This document shows, one piece after another, positions 45,662-58,746 of a stretch of 64,000 nt of DNA. The position numbers were made by a program, and so were the translations under genes. Each line of letters starts with the position of its first letter. The first letter of the stretch is position 1. The DNA is from Rhynchosporium graminicola (Eukaryota; Ascomycota; Leotiomycetes; Helotiales; Ploettnerulaceae): NCBI GenBank assembly GCA_900074885.1, contig FJUW01000006.1, positions 870,512 through 934,511 on the forward strand. The letters are read 5' to 3'. Below the pieces are notes generated by a model. That model did not search any database. It worked only from the letters and a program-made list of their open reading frames with translations, and was not told where the DNA came from.

Positions 45662-48392
45662 TGTTACAACATGGTTGCGCAACCCACTTGGGTTGTGCAC
45701 GCCAAGGGATTATACATACCTCAGGCATAGTTTCATAGCATTATTAGTAATCAATAAAGACTAGACATCCAGTTGACCTTAGTCACGTGATAGAGTCTGG
45801 CTTAGCGGGAGTCCCCTAGTTTAGAGGACTCCAGGTTTCGAGGACTCTAGGTTTAGAGGACTCCTTAGTATAGCGAAAGTTCTATATAATACTAGTATAT
45901 CTACCTACTAGATAGAAGCTTCGTGCTTAACTTAAATATAGTATCTTAACTTATACTTAATATCTTATAAAGATTACTAGACTTAATCTAGTTATAGCGT
46001 CCTTACCTACCTAACTAACTAACCTTCGTACTCTCGAACGAACACTACGTTCGACCGTACATTACACTTTAAGCACTATATTAATAGGTACCGGTATATA
46101 CGTTAGATCAAGTAATAATATTAGTCGTAAGAATACCCGCGTTATTATCCGCCTCCGGTATAATAGCCCTTATTAGCGAAATCGATAAGAACCTTAAGTA
46201 TAAATCAATCGATACCTTTAATAGTAAGAGGAACTACCTTCCGGGGTTCTTACTCTAATTTCGACTATATATTAAATTCAATAGAGATCGCTTCAGATCC
46301 GAGACTAAATAAGTACTTTAGGCAGTAATACTACTTAAAAGTAAAGCCCTGAACTAGATCGAAGGATTCCTCGAAGATTACTTTATATAGAGTGATAAAA
46401 ATAGTATTATAAATAAATATAAAGCAGAAGATACTACTATTAAGATCTTCAGCACTTAAGAAGGGTTTATTAAGGAGATTAAGGCTAACTTTAGGGTTAT
46501 AGATAAACGAAGAGAAGCGGAACGAGCAATTGGAGCTCTCCGCCAGAAAGGATTAGTAACCGCTTATACTAAGGATTTCTAACGATACTCTACTTATAGT
46601 AAGTAGAATAATAAGGCACTTAGCTATATCTACTGAAAAGTTCTTAAGGACTTCATTAAAGATAAACTCCTCTGATATAGGAGTACTATAGAGACACTCG
46701 AGCAACTAATCGAGGCCGCTTATAAGATCGATAATAACTAGTATAAGCGTAGTATAGAAAAGAAAGGATAATACGATTCTAACTATAAACAGATAAGTAA
46801 AGGGAAGTTCCGAGGGAACTAGAACTCAAAAATATATAGAGACTCTATAGAACTTAACGCTACTAACTAAAAGGAATTATCGCTATAGTAGCGAACAAAA
46901 CATATATAGGATTGTACTTATTTCAACTATAGAAAACTAAGATACCTCGCGAGGAACTATAAGAGTAATTAAAGCAGAGGAAGAAGGTCCTAAAGTTATC
47001 TACTACATAGAGAACTTAACGCTATAATCTAAGGAAGAGGAGGATATTAAGGGCAAATATCTTTATACGTAACTTATATCTAAGAAGAACTAGAGTTAGC
47101 TAATAATTATATAAATATAATACCTAACGATAAAGAAGAACTCCGCAGTATTATAGACTAACTCGATCTTGAGTAGTCCGGACCGGATTCTAATACCCCC
47201 GACGAGAATAATTCCGATAGATCGGAAATATCGCCTAAAGAGTATATAAAGTATCTCGTAGGAAGTAGTTATAAAAGCCTTAAATAGGCTTATAAAGAAG
47301 TAAACGACCTCTACTAGGATAATTTAGCAGAAGCTACTAGTAATCGACCCGGTGCAAAAGTATACGGGGTCGAGGTTATCTTATATTAGAGTAACTTAGT
47401 AATAGTATATTTAGAGTAAATAATACGAATCTATTATATTCTATAAGAGTATAATAATATAATAAAAGAGACTAACTAAGCGGTTAAACGCAGTTAGCAG
47501 TACAAATATGCCCTTATAGATAACCTAGATTATACCCTAAAAATTGCGAATAATAAGTAATCTATAAGAGAATAAGAGAATAGGTAAAAGACTAAGCTAA
47601 TGAATATATAGAAGCTAACGATATATTAAAGATTAATTACCCGCGATACTTAGTAATAATATAGTCGTCCTATTAGACGAACTCGTGCTAAATCCACTAC
47701 TCCAGTAAAGAAAATAGAAACTATTAGCCCTCAAAACATATCCTAGTATTCTAGCCCGAAGAAGATAGTAACGATATCTACTACTTAGCTGATAAAGCTA
47801 TAGAGATATTAAAAAACTAGGAAAGCTTAGCGATATAAGACTATCGATAAGTGTTTATAAGGAGCCTAGGAACTTATACGATAAAGAACTTTATATAATA
47901 AGAAAGGGATAATAACTATTCCTAACTATCTATATTTAAGGACGAACTTTTAGAGCTATAGTAGACTCTAGAGTAATAAGCAATTTTATAGATTATACGA
48001 TAGCGATAAACCTTAGGTTCAGACAAGTTAAAAAGAAGATTCTATATTATCTATTCGCACTAGATGAGGATATAATCAGAAGTCGAGATAGGATAGTAAC
48101 TCTGTAAACTGATTAGATAAATTTAAGGATATTACGAGGATATAGTAAAGATATCGAGTTCGATATTACTAATATAAGCGCTTATAAGTTAGTACTCGAT
48201 ATACTATAATTAAAACTCTATAACCCTACTATTAATTAGTAGAAGGAGAATATTACTATAAACTATTATTAGTATAAAAGTAACTATAAGATACTTGAAT
48301 AAGAAGACGATAACCCGAAGCGAGATAAGTTATGTGCGACTCTCTTAACTAATAGGAACCTAGCCTAAGCCTCTATACTAAAGTGAATACTA
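45662..48392 (+). mobile_element. Gypsy C, degraded Ty3/Gypsy retrotransposon, left part only
   Basis: The 5' LTR is about 45,662-46,066 (starts TGTTACAACATGG, ends attaca) and is followed by ctttaagcac as in Gypsy A. Gag-like coding with stops covers 46,080-47,100. An aspartic-protease-like segment near 47,935-48,020 reads GRTFRAIVDSRVISNFID, where DSRV stands for the usual DSGA. RT and beyond are absent because Copia A copy 2 enters at 48,393 and the element does not resume. A related fragment without the insertion is at 31,195-31,560. Confidence 0.65.
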
Positions 48393-51300
48393 TGTTGGAT
48401 TTGTAACCAGTACCTTGGTCAGTCTTGCCTGCATCGGCATACACACCCTGTACCTTGTCAGTACATGGTCTTAGTACCTGGTTCAGTACCTTGCGCATGT
48501 ACCCTGTTGTACCTGGTACCTACACCCTGTACCTTGTTAATAGCCTGCAACTTGCATACTCTATTAGAGTTACCATAAAGGTTCTCGATAGAGTTCTACT
48601 ACTCTCTAGTATGTATATCGTACTTCTAGAGGTTTCTACTGACGTAGTATGATTCTACGGAATACGCGTCTTCTTCTATAGAGTTCTATATTACGTAGTA
48701 TAGAATATTCTAGAGAGCTCATATAGCTATATAAGTAGCTAGAATCTCTCCTGTAGTTAGCTCTCTTTAAGCAAGTAAAGTAATTCGTATTAATCACGTA
48801 TCATTCTATTGTTCTGATCTTTCGGCCGATTTCCACCTTTAATTTTCATATAGTAGCAATTCACTTAGTGAAATCAGCTAATCAGACGCTTCCTCCTTCG
48901 ATCGATCTCGCCTAAACTCGCTTCCGTTACTCCTTACTGATAAAGGAGCTTCCTGATTAAGCGTTACTTAGTCGTTTTTCAATGACTCTTTCGCCTAGAG
49001 CTAGCTAGTAAGCTAGCCCCTTTGAGCCCTACTAACACAGCGATAGCGAATCAGACTCGTGGCCCTTGACCCTAAGACGAAGTTACAGGGAAATTATAAC
49101 TTGTAACCTCTCGAAGCCTTTAGAAGTAGAGACGACCTAGTGACCCTAGGTACGAAGGCCAAGATCTTATTCCGGGGTGCCTATAGCTACTACCGACTTA
49201 GTTTAGAAGCTAGGCCTTATTAAGTAATAGTATATAGCTTCTAATCGCTACTTAGCTTGGTATATATCATAGGTCGGCTAATATAGGCTACTATTAAGTA
49301 TAAGAAGCTATCCTCGGAGAGGGTTACTTAATAATAGTACTTAAGGCGCTATAAGGTAAAACTGGGCCTAGTAGTAAGGTCAATTCAATAGTAAATACGA
49401 TAGATATAGTTACCTGTGAAAATTGAGGGTGGAAATCGGCCGAAGGTCAGAATAACAGAATAATAGGTGATCAATTTGACTTGCTTTGTTTGCTTGAATA
49501 GAGCTAACTACAGGAGAGATTCTAGCTACTTATATAGCTATGTGAGCTCTCTAGAATATTCTATACTGTAAAAATTAAAGGTGGAAATCAGCTAAAAGGT
49601 CAGAATAATACGTGATTAATACGAATTGCTTTTTGCTTACTTGAAGAGAGCTAACTACAGGAGAGATTCTAGCTACTTATATAGCTATGTGAGCTCTCTA
49701 GAATATTCTATACTACGTAATACAGAACTCCATAGAAGAGGACACGTATACTGTAGAATCATACTACGTCAGTAGTACGTAAGTAGAAACCTCTAGAAGT
49801 ACGATATACGTAATAGAGAGTAGTAGAACTCTATCGAGAACCTTCATAGTAACTCTAATAGAGTATGCAGGGTACAGGCTAGTGAAAAGGTAAAGGGTGT
49901 AGGTGCAAGGTACAAAAAGGTACATGTGCAGGGTACTGAACCAGGTACTAAAACCATGTATTGACAAGGTACAGGGTGTATATGCCAGTGCAGGCAAAAC
50001 TGACCAAAGTACTGGTTACAAATCCAATATTACCGTATACTACTATTGATTTTGACTAAGCGAAAAACTCGATAAGATAGCAAGCTCGGCTTAGCTACTG
50101 TCTTTTTCAAGGGCAAGATAAGGTTAGTGTCTTTTCAAGCTACTTAGTAGCTTATACGAGTCAAAACTTGTACTTTTAAGACCTCTTAGTACTTAGTACT
50201 ACTAAACTGCTTATACGGAATCATATCTTCCTTCAAGGGAGATAAGCTAGTAGGCTGCTCTAACTATATAGAGTAGCTTAATACGGCTAGCCTCTACTTA
50301 GAGGTAAATAGCTATATGTCTTATATTAATAGTACTGAGACTAAGCCTAGCCGAGCTCTCTACTTCAAATCAGAAGAACGTATTAACGCGCAAGGCGAAA
50401 AGAGAGTAGATTATACTTCTTACTCTCCGGAGCTAGCGATTAAATACTATAAGAGATTAGCTGATTTTGAGCGTGCAAATAAGAAGGCTTTAGGCGCTAT
50501 TAAGTCGATTATATCACTTGAAAACCTCGATAGATTCAAGGATAAGACTAGCGCAAAAGACCTATAGGAAGCTATTATAGCTACCTACGGTTCTACCAGC
50601 CTAGAGGAGATCAGTAGGCATATAAATCGTATTATCGATAATACCTACTCCTCTTATAAGAATATAGACGAGTATACTAGCGTAATTCAAGCTAGTTCAG
50701 TCTACCTAAAGCAGCTCAAGTGTGAGATTCTAAAGCCTATACTAGCTAGCCTTATATTTAAAGGTTTACCTAGTTCTTTTGATTCTTTTGCTTCTAGGAA
50801 GTACGAAGAAATCTCTAATAACTTTTCTTCTATCGATATAGAAGGTTTAATAAGAGATCTTATATCAGAAGAGGCTAGAATGAATACTTCTACCGATTTA
50901 TAAGCTAATAGGGTTTTTAAGGGGAAGAATTCGAAAGGTAGTAAGAAGTATAGTTACTATAATAAAACAAACTATATAGAGATAAATTGCTATATAAAGC
51001 ACCCTGAGCTAATACCTAATAAAACGACTAATAATGAGAAGAAGTCGAAAGGTAAAAGCGCTAAAGAATCAAAAGAGAAGTCTACTAAGGCCCTTATAAG
51101 TTCTTTCAGTAGTAGTAGTACTAGTAGTAGTAGTATAGCAGATCAAGCTTACGCTACTATATATAACTATAGAATAGTACTCGATTCTGGCGCTTCTGAG
51201 TATTATACACCGAATAAGAACTAGTTATTAGACTATAAACCTGTATCTAAGAAGTCTATTACTATCGCTAATAGTGATATTTTGCTTATAATAGATAGAG

Positions 51301-52953
51301 GAGATATCCCTATAATCACTAGGGAAGGCGATAGAGTACTTATTAAAGACGTAAATTACGTACCTAGCCTTAAAACTACTCTGCTAAGCTCTAAGGAACT
51401 GACTAATAAAGATTAGAAAGTTACCTTTAATAAAAAGGGTATAAATATCTCTAATAGCTCTATTAATATAGAAGCTAAATAGTATTATAATACGTACTAC
51501 TTAGAAGTAGACGTAAATCATGAGCTGCTCGAGCCTGTGTCTTTTAAGGTAGACTCTAATAAAAGTAGCAAATTAGACCTATATCATAAGCGTCTATTGC
51601 ATACTAATAAGGATTTTATCTATAAGACTATAGAAGGATCTAAAGGATTAAAAATCCAAAAGGGGTTAGACTTATCTAACTGTTCTACTTATAATAGCAG
51701 TAAAATACACGCTATAAGTAGTACTAAGCTTATATCGGATACCCCTCCGCTTACTGTCTTTAATATAGATATAGCGGGCCCTTTTAAGATTAAAGGTCTA
51801 AAGGGAGAAAGATACTTCTTAACTATTACCTATAGAGGCTCTAGAGCTATTTGGGTATACGCTCTAAAACATAAGGCTGAGGCGTACGATACCTTGATCG
51901 AGTGGTATAATATGATAACTACTTAATTTAAGCGAGGTAAATCAAAAATCGTTACTAAGATTAAAGCCTTTAAGCTAGATAACGCCGGGGAGTTTAAATC
52001 TAATAAATAGACTATCTTTAATAAAGATAAAAGTATTATTTATGAATATACTAGTCTTTACTCTCCTGAGTAAAACAGTATAGCAGAGCGTTTAAATCGA
52101 TATCTCATAGAAAGGCTTATAACTATCTGTATAGATAAGAATATACTCTTATTCCTTTAGCCTTAAATAATCCAAGGAATAGCTCATATGAAGAATCGCT
52201 CATATAAAGAATCGCTCTTATATTCGGTTGTTAAAAAGAGTCCCTTTGAAGTTCTCTTCGGTAAAAAGCCTACTCTTAATTATATTAGAGTATTGGGCTC
52301 TCTTACTTATATTCTTATTAATAAAAGAACTAATAAGTTTGAAAATAAATCCGATAGAGGTATACTCGTAGGGTATAAGTTAGTAAATAACTTCTTAGTA
52401 TATATACCTGAGAAAAGAGCTATTATAAGCTCTAAAAACGTCCTAATTAAGGAAGATTTAACCTTTAAGGACGAAATGATCTCTAAGGAAGAATTAGAAT
52501 CCTTTAAAGAGATACTTAACGACTACGAGACCTCTAACCGTTCAAATCGCGTGATTTCTTCACCTATATATACTCCTAAATCAGACTTATCTAGAGCTGA
52601 AGACTCGGAGAAAAGTAATAGTAAAATAGCTAATAATTCATTAAATAAAGAAAAAGTCATAGAAGATACAGAACTTAATCTCTTTAACGATATAGCCGAA
52701 GAAACACCTATAGTAGAAATACCTTAACGAGGTATAAAACGTAGAAGGGACTACTCTAATTAGGTACCTAACGTTACTACTAGAAGTAACGCTAAAGACA
52801 CTAATATAACATTAGCTATTCAGAATAATAAGCGATTAATTCAAGAGCAGAAAGAGGCTTATAGCGTATATAAAAACGTTATTAACTTAGCTTGCTAAGC
52901 TTTTATTAGCTCTAAATCAGACGAAGAAATTAGGCTATCACCTGATCCGGAAA
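48393..52953 (+). mobile_element. Copia A copy 2, left segment (5' LTR, gag, protease, integrase)
   Basis: The 5' LTR is 48,393-48,850 (458 bp). The rest follows Copia A copy 1 closely, with long open blocks such as 51,537-51,926 (pre-integrase and integrase start) and 52,188-52,727. An inverted compound LTR interrupts it at 49,415-50,029. It is interrupted again by Copia B between cacctgatccggaaa (52,953) and gaatccttatt (58,536); copy 1 has the two halves contiguous. The 3' half, RNase H and 3' LTR are missing. Confidence 0.85.
49415..50029 (-). repeat. Compound inverted Copia A LTR with TTACC target duplication
   Basis: The insert is flanked on both sides by ttacc (49,410-49,414 and 50,030-50,034), absent as a duplicate in copy 1. 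It holds a partial LTR (49,415-49,566, from tgtgaaaattgagg to ctatac) directly followed by a complete one (49,567-50,029, tgtaaaaattaaagg to aatccaata). Both are inverted relative to the host. Confidence 0.8.
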
Positions 52954-53139
52954 TGTTGCGAGGATATGGGTCTTGGCATAGATCAGGTGACTGTAGTCAC
53001 GTGCATGGTCCGTGCGGATATTCCTAGATAATATCTTCTGTCGACTCTCTATAGTAATTAGTACTGCAATATAACTAATAATATTCACACGATTACTACC
53101 CTTATGCTTTACTCTGAAGATTAACGTAACCTTGCGATA
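52954..53139 (+). repeat. Copia B 5' LTR
   Basis: It is 186 bp, begins TGTTGCGAGG and ends TTGCGATA. It is followed by ggttatgagccc, the likely primer-binding site. It contains a gactgtagtcacgtgcatg block with a CACGTG motif. Confidence 0.8.
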
Positions 53140-53599
53140 GGTTATGAGCCCTGATAGCTAGAAGTAGAGTAGTACTCAAAGAAGCAGTAGTACTATGATT
53201 CTTAATAGTAAGCGTCGAACTATTTCTTAGTACTAAGGGTAGAGATTCAAGTTGCGAGCTTCCGATTAAGGTATAGTATACGCGTATAGTCAGTTAAACT
53301 AGCGCGTCTTTCTATAGTAAATATAGTCGCGCAGAGTGCTAGTAGAGAGAGTTCTTCAGCTATTGCACTTACGCTACTATTATTAGAAGAAGTCGAAGAA
53401 GTATACTCTGATAACTCTAGCTCTATTGAAGAGATACTATAAATAAGTCGTACAGTACTTAATACTCGTACTCGTATAGCAGTCAAAGTCGACGATTCCG
53501 AAATTATCGCATCTCGAGGTGCAGAGTCTTCCGCGTTAGCGCCGGAACCTACCTAAGTCCCTAGGACTTAAAATATACCTGATTTACCCCTTGTAGACG

Positions 53600-56500
53600 C
53601 TAATTCGATATCCTAGGACTATCTAGAGGAGGATCCTGAAGACCCGGAATCGGAACTTATTACTGCGATTACGCTAGAGCTATATAAACGTAAGAAGATA
53701 AGTAGCTCTATATCTTTGAACTTAGCAGATAGCTATAAGCTTAAGGGAGGAGAGAACTACACGGAATAGAGAGATAAGGTACTAAATATTACTAAAACTA
53801 ATAGAATTAGTAAGTTTCTTAATATTAAATCTCGTGATTACGTGCCTAAAGAGGTAGACGAATAGGACAACAAGGTCGATGATAAAGCCCTTAAGAAGTA
53901 GCAAGATTAGGAGTCTGAAGAGAGTTAAATAAAGCTAGTAATTACGCTGAATTATAAGGCCGGACCTCTCGCGTATATAACTAGTAAAACTACTGTATTA
54001 GATATATGGGAGGCTTTATAGGCGCAGTACGAAGGAAGTGGTAATATACTAGTGTATAACGCTATACAAGATTATATTAAGCTCTAGTATAACGATTTCA
54101 ACTCCTTAGAGAAGTTTATTATCGCTTTTAAGCTCTTAATTATTAAATTAGAGACTTTAATAATAGCTCTACCTTCGGTATAATATCTAATTATATTTAT
54201 TACTATAGTTTCAGAGAAGTAGCTTATATAGGCTAAAAGATAACGTTCTCTCTTAAGAGTTTCTTCTAGTAATAACTTAGATACGACCGAGAAGGCCAAA
54301 TCAGGAGTGACTTTAGTTAGTTTGATCGAAGATATTACTAACGAGGTAAGAGCGAGTAACTCTACCGGAAAGATAGCAGGTTAAGCTCTATACGGTAATA
54401 AGTCTATACTTAAGAAAGGAAGCGGCGGAGGAGCTACTAAGCTGGCTAGTAAGGATACTAGGCTGACTTATAAGTACTATAAATAGATATCGCTAAAGTA
54501 TACTCTAGAGAACTATTTTATTATTAATAAACAGAAGAAAAAGGAGTTTAAGGAGAAGTCTGGAAAGAAGTAGATCCTGTATACTAAATAGCTAAAGAAG
54601 AAGGAGGGAGAGAGTAAGATTAATAAGACTAATAAGAAGAAGACTAGTAGTAGAAAGAAGAAGGATAATGATTCCGACGATATTAGTATCTTCGGCGTAG
54701 CCCTTTTACCGTGTTTCCTTACTATTATAGCTTCTATAGCTATATTCTCTTATCATAATAAGTCACGATAGCTCTTCGATACCGGCGCTACGGAGCATAT
54801 ATCTAACGACCTTTCCAAATTTACCTTATATACGCTAAAAGACGACTTACCCTATATGCTTACTGTTAATAGGCTATTACGCCCTACCGGGATTGGAAGT
54901 TATATGATTAAGGCGATAAAGACCGACGGTATAGTGCGTATATTAGAGTACTATGATATACTATATATCCCGTAGTCTCTAGTCTGCTTATACTCCGGTT
55001 CTAAATTAAATAAATTAGGAGGTTATTTGCGTAGTTCTGTTCTCTATATATCTAAGGAGAAGGAGATCTATATAATTAATAAGAATCTATTTATTATTAA
55101 AGAAGAGACGACCTCTGGCGTAGGGTACGCTAGCCTTCCGGGTTTAAGCTTACCTGCAGTAGTAGAGCAAGCTATAGTCGATATAGAGCTTTGGTATAGA
55201 CGTATATATTACGCTAGCTTTGACGTAGTACGACGCACTCAATCTATAGTTACTAGTATGAAGTTTATAGAGCTTAAGACTAGTAGAACTCGCCTTTGCG
55301 TACTATATGAGAAAGGCCGACCTATTCGGAAGGTTAATAAGGTGTCGGCACGTGCACGACTTACTAGATCGATAGATGAAATCCATATAGATATAGTACA
55401 CCTTAAACCTAAGGGTCTGAATAGTCACTCTTACGCCTCTATCTTCTTATGCGCTTATTCGACTGGAAAGTGGGCTTTTACTTACGCTAAGAAGTCGGAT
55501 ATATACCTAGCTAATCAAAAGCTAATTAAGTTAGCCGAAATATAGTATTACCGCAAAATTAAGGTATAGAGATATAACGGGAGTAAGGAGTACTCTCCCT
55601 CTCAGATGAAAGAGCTTGCTGACTACCTTAGAATACTACTAGAGGAGTCTACTCTATATACTCTAGAGTAAGATAGAAGAGCTGAACGCTCTATACGTAC
55701 GATTATCGAGAAAGTACGTATAGTTATAGTAGACTAGAATATACCTGACTATATATGGCCGGAAATTCTACTCGCCTATATATATATCGCTAACCTTACC
55801 TCTACTTCTAGAGTAGAAGGGAAGACTCTTTTTGAGTGCTTCTAGGACGATATTAAACTAGGGGTGAACTATACTCCTTCTGTTAAGTATCTCTATATAT
55901 TAGGATATCCTATCTTTATACTAATTAATAAGGAGAAGAGAGTCTAGAGCTATAAGGTAGCTCTTAGAGCTGAAAAGGGTATTCTAGTGGGATATAAAGG
56001 TTATAATATCTATAGATACCTAGTTAATAGAAAGGTAATTCGTACCTCTTATCTACGATTTAATGAAGACGGTTTAGTTATAGAACCTCACGAAGAAGAC
56101 GCTATAATAGTACTTTAAACTAAGGGTAATAATTCTATCGATACTTTAAGTCAAAATCAAGACGTCGAGGTTACTAGCGCTACTACTCCTGATATAGGTA
56201 TTATAAGCTAAGACGAGGATTCCGAAGTCGAAATCGATAGTACGGAAGATACCGAGTCTATAGTTAAGGACGAAGTTCTAGCACTAGAGGTCGATATTCC
56301 GGAGTAAATTACTATATAAAAGAAGCGTAGTAAGCCTCCTAGATCTAAGAACTATATACTAGAGTACGTCCCTAGAGCTATACGCTCTGGCTATAATAAT
56401 CCGACTCTAATTTCGATGCCTAAGGTAACTTCGGAACTAAATAACGGCTACTCCTATGCTGTCTCTCTATTGGAAGAAGTACTAGAGAGTACTAGTTAGT

Positions 56501-58115
56501 ATCGACTCGCTTTTTATACGGCTTAAGAAGAGTCTCTATTCTTAGATAATCCGACTATTTTAGATCAGGCTATAAAGAGAGCTGATTAGCCAGAATAGAA
56601 GAAGGCGATTATTAAGGAATACCGATCTCTTAAAGAGAAGTCGACTTGGAAGACTATAAGTCGCTCTGATATGCTAAAAGGGTATAGAGTACTAGGTTCT
56701 TGTCTAGTTTTTAAGACTAAGAGAGATATGGATAGCAAAATCGATAAATATAAGGTTAGATTTATAGTCTAAGGTTATACGTAACGTTTTAGTTACGATT
56801 ACGATCAGATGTATACCGGAGTCTATAATTCTTCTACTTAGAAGATAAGCTTAGTAGTTACGGCGAAGTACGACTTAGAAGTCGAATAGTTTAATATAGT
56901 AATAGTATTCTTATATAGTGAAGCCGATACCTAGATATATGTTAAATTGCTGCTATTTTATAGATAATTTAGGCGTAGACTTAAAGACGATAAATATATA
57001 CTCTTACTAAAGGCTCTATACGGTCTGAAGTAATCTCTATGTCTCTAGCAAGAGACTTTACGTAAGGAGTTCGGTATTATCGACTTTATACTTTTATAAA
57101 CTGATAATTGCGTATATATTAACTGAGAAACTAGAATAATTATCGTTACTTATGTCGACGATTTTCTAGTTATCTTAAAGGCTAGAATAGCTCTTAAAGA
57201 GCTTAAGAAGAAGATTCTTACTATATTCGATATTCTACTAGCTAGACTAGCTAAATACTTCCTTAGCGTTAGAATTATACGTAACAGAGAGAAGAAGACG
57301 ATTTCTCTTTACTAAGATACGTATATCGATAAGATATTAGATCGATTTAGAATAACTAACTGTAAGAGCGCTAATACGCCCTTTACTACTAGTTCAGAGG
57401 TTTCTATAGTTAAATTCAAGGGAGTAGCTACTCTATAAGAAATCAAGCTATATTAATAGCTTAACGGTAGTTTATAGTACCTAGCTTATACTCGCTGGGA
57501 TATACTATACTACTGCTCTTTACTATTATAATTTCTGATAAATCTATTACCTTAACACCTTACGAGCGCTAAGAGAGTACTTGCGTACCTATAAAGTACG
57601 AAGTATTACGCTACGACTTACAGAGGAGACGTTACCGATAGAGAGAAGATGAAATTAAGAGGTTTCTGCGACTCTAATTAGGCCGGTAACCGAATCGATA
57701 GAGTATCGTATACCGGAGTATATTTCTTCCTTACAGGAGGTGTTTTCTTAGCTATTTCAAAGCGACAGACTACTATAGCTCTTGCCTCTACGGAAGCAGA
57801 GTATATAGCTATATACGCCTTTGCTAGAGAAGTATTATAGATACGCTAAGTACTGAAGGAGCTAGGCTATAATAAGCTAGACTCTAGGAGTATAGAGATA
57901 TAGTGCGATAATCAGGGAGCTTTATCTCTATCGGAGAACTCTGAATTATACTAACGTACTAAGTATATCGATATCAAATTCTACTACTTTCGCTAGGAGG
58001 TCGCCAGAGGTTATTTAGACCTTTAGTATATACTCTCAAAAGAGAACGCGGCAGATAGTTTCACTAAACTACTTAGCTTATAAGACCTTAAGGCCTTTGT
58101 AGTAATACTGAATAT
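53600..58115 (+). pseudogene. Copia B gag-pol, RIP-damaged
   Basis: Read through stops, gag lies at about 53,600-54,650. The protease is near 54,770 (LFDTGATEHIS, intact DTGA). An open block at 55,027-55,545 carries the pre-integrase (LWYRRIYYASFD) and integrase start (DEIHIDIVHLKPKG). The RT (56,600-57,290) has KALYGLK and an intact YVDD. RNase H (57,640-58,100) has GFCDSN, ASTEAEYIAI and CDNQGAL. In-frame TAG and TAA are frequent, mainly at Trp and Gln positions. Its catalytic residues are better kept than in Copia A. Confidence 0.75.
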
Positions 58116-58349
58116 AACTGTTTTATACCTAGAATAAGGGGTATAGATATTAATCGGGAAAGCAGACTATCTTAAAGGAATTACGGAACCTAGGGTTTTA
58201 TCTAGTTCACGTGATATCGAGGCATGGTTCTAGTCTCTAGGGGTGTTACTATACGTACGCATACGATAGTATAATCGACTAATTACAGGAAATTAGATTA
58301 CTCGTACCTGTAGAAGTTACTGACTTTGTGGTATCTCTACAGAGGGGTA

Positions 58350-58535
58350 TATTACGAGGATATGGGTCTTAGTATGGATCAGGTGACTATAGTCACGTGC
58401 ATAGTCCGTGCGGATATTCCTAGATAATATCTTCTGTCGACTCTCTATAGTAATTAGTACTGCAATGCAACTAATAATATTCACATGATTACTATCTCTA
58501 TGCTTTACTCTGAAGATCAACGTAACCTTGCGATA
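58350..58535 (+). repeat. Copia B 3' LTR
   Basis: It is 186 bp and matches 52,954-53,139. It begins TATTACGAGG where the 5' copy has TGTTGCGAGG, two G-to-A changes. All other differences seen are also C/T or G/A. Confidence 0.8.
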
Positions 58536-58728
58536 GAATCCTTATTAAAAAGGACCCGGAAGTAGTTATCTACGAGCCTAAGAGCTATAAAGAAGCTATA
58601 AATAGTCCTTATAAGGATTATTAGCTAAAAGCTATGAATAAAGAAATTACCTCTCTTGAAAATCATAATACGTGGAAAGTAGTAGATAGTAATACTAAGA
58701 CTATAAAACTACTAAAAACTCGCTGGGT
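58536..58728 (+). mobile_element. Copia A copy 2, resumed fragment, truncated at telomere repeat
   Basis: It resumes Copia A at gaatccttattaaaaagg and follows copy 1 (21,707-21,899) up to aactcgctgggt. Copy 1 then continues ctataagatc, but here the sequence becomes a TTAGGG tract. The same fragment from 58,555 is repeated at 60,105-60,278. Confidence 0.85.
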
Positions 58729-58746
58729 TAGGGTTTAAGGGTTAGG
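58725..58746 (+). repeat. Degenerate telomere repeat tract (TTAGGG on plus strand)
   Basis: The tract reads gggttagggtttaaggg followed by ttagg, about three and a half TTAGGG-like units with one extra T and A. It lies exactly between Copia A and the LINE 3' end. The duplicate is at 60,275-60,296. Confidence 0.75.

Larger units (their letters stand above)
52954..58535 (+). mobile_element. Copia B, Ty1/Copia retrotransposon nested in Copia A copy 2
   Basis: The element is 5,582 bp with two 186-bp LTRs (52,954-53,139 and 58,350-58,535) that differ only by transitions. Removing it exactly restores the Copia A frame seen in copy 1 (ccggaaa joined to gaatcc). No target duplication is left. A purine-rich agagggg precedes the 3' LTR. 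Coding order is gag, protease, integrase, RT, RNase H, diagnostic for Copia. It is structurally complete but RIP-damaged. Confidence 0.85.
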
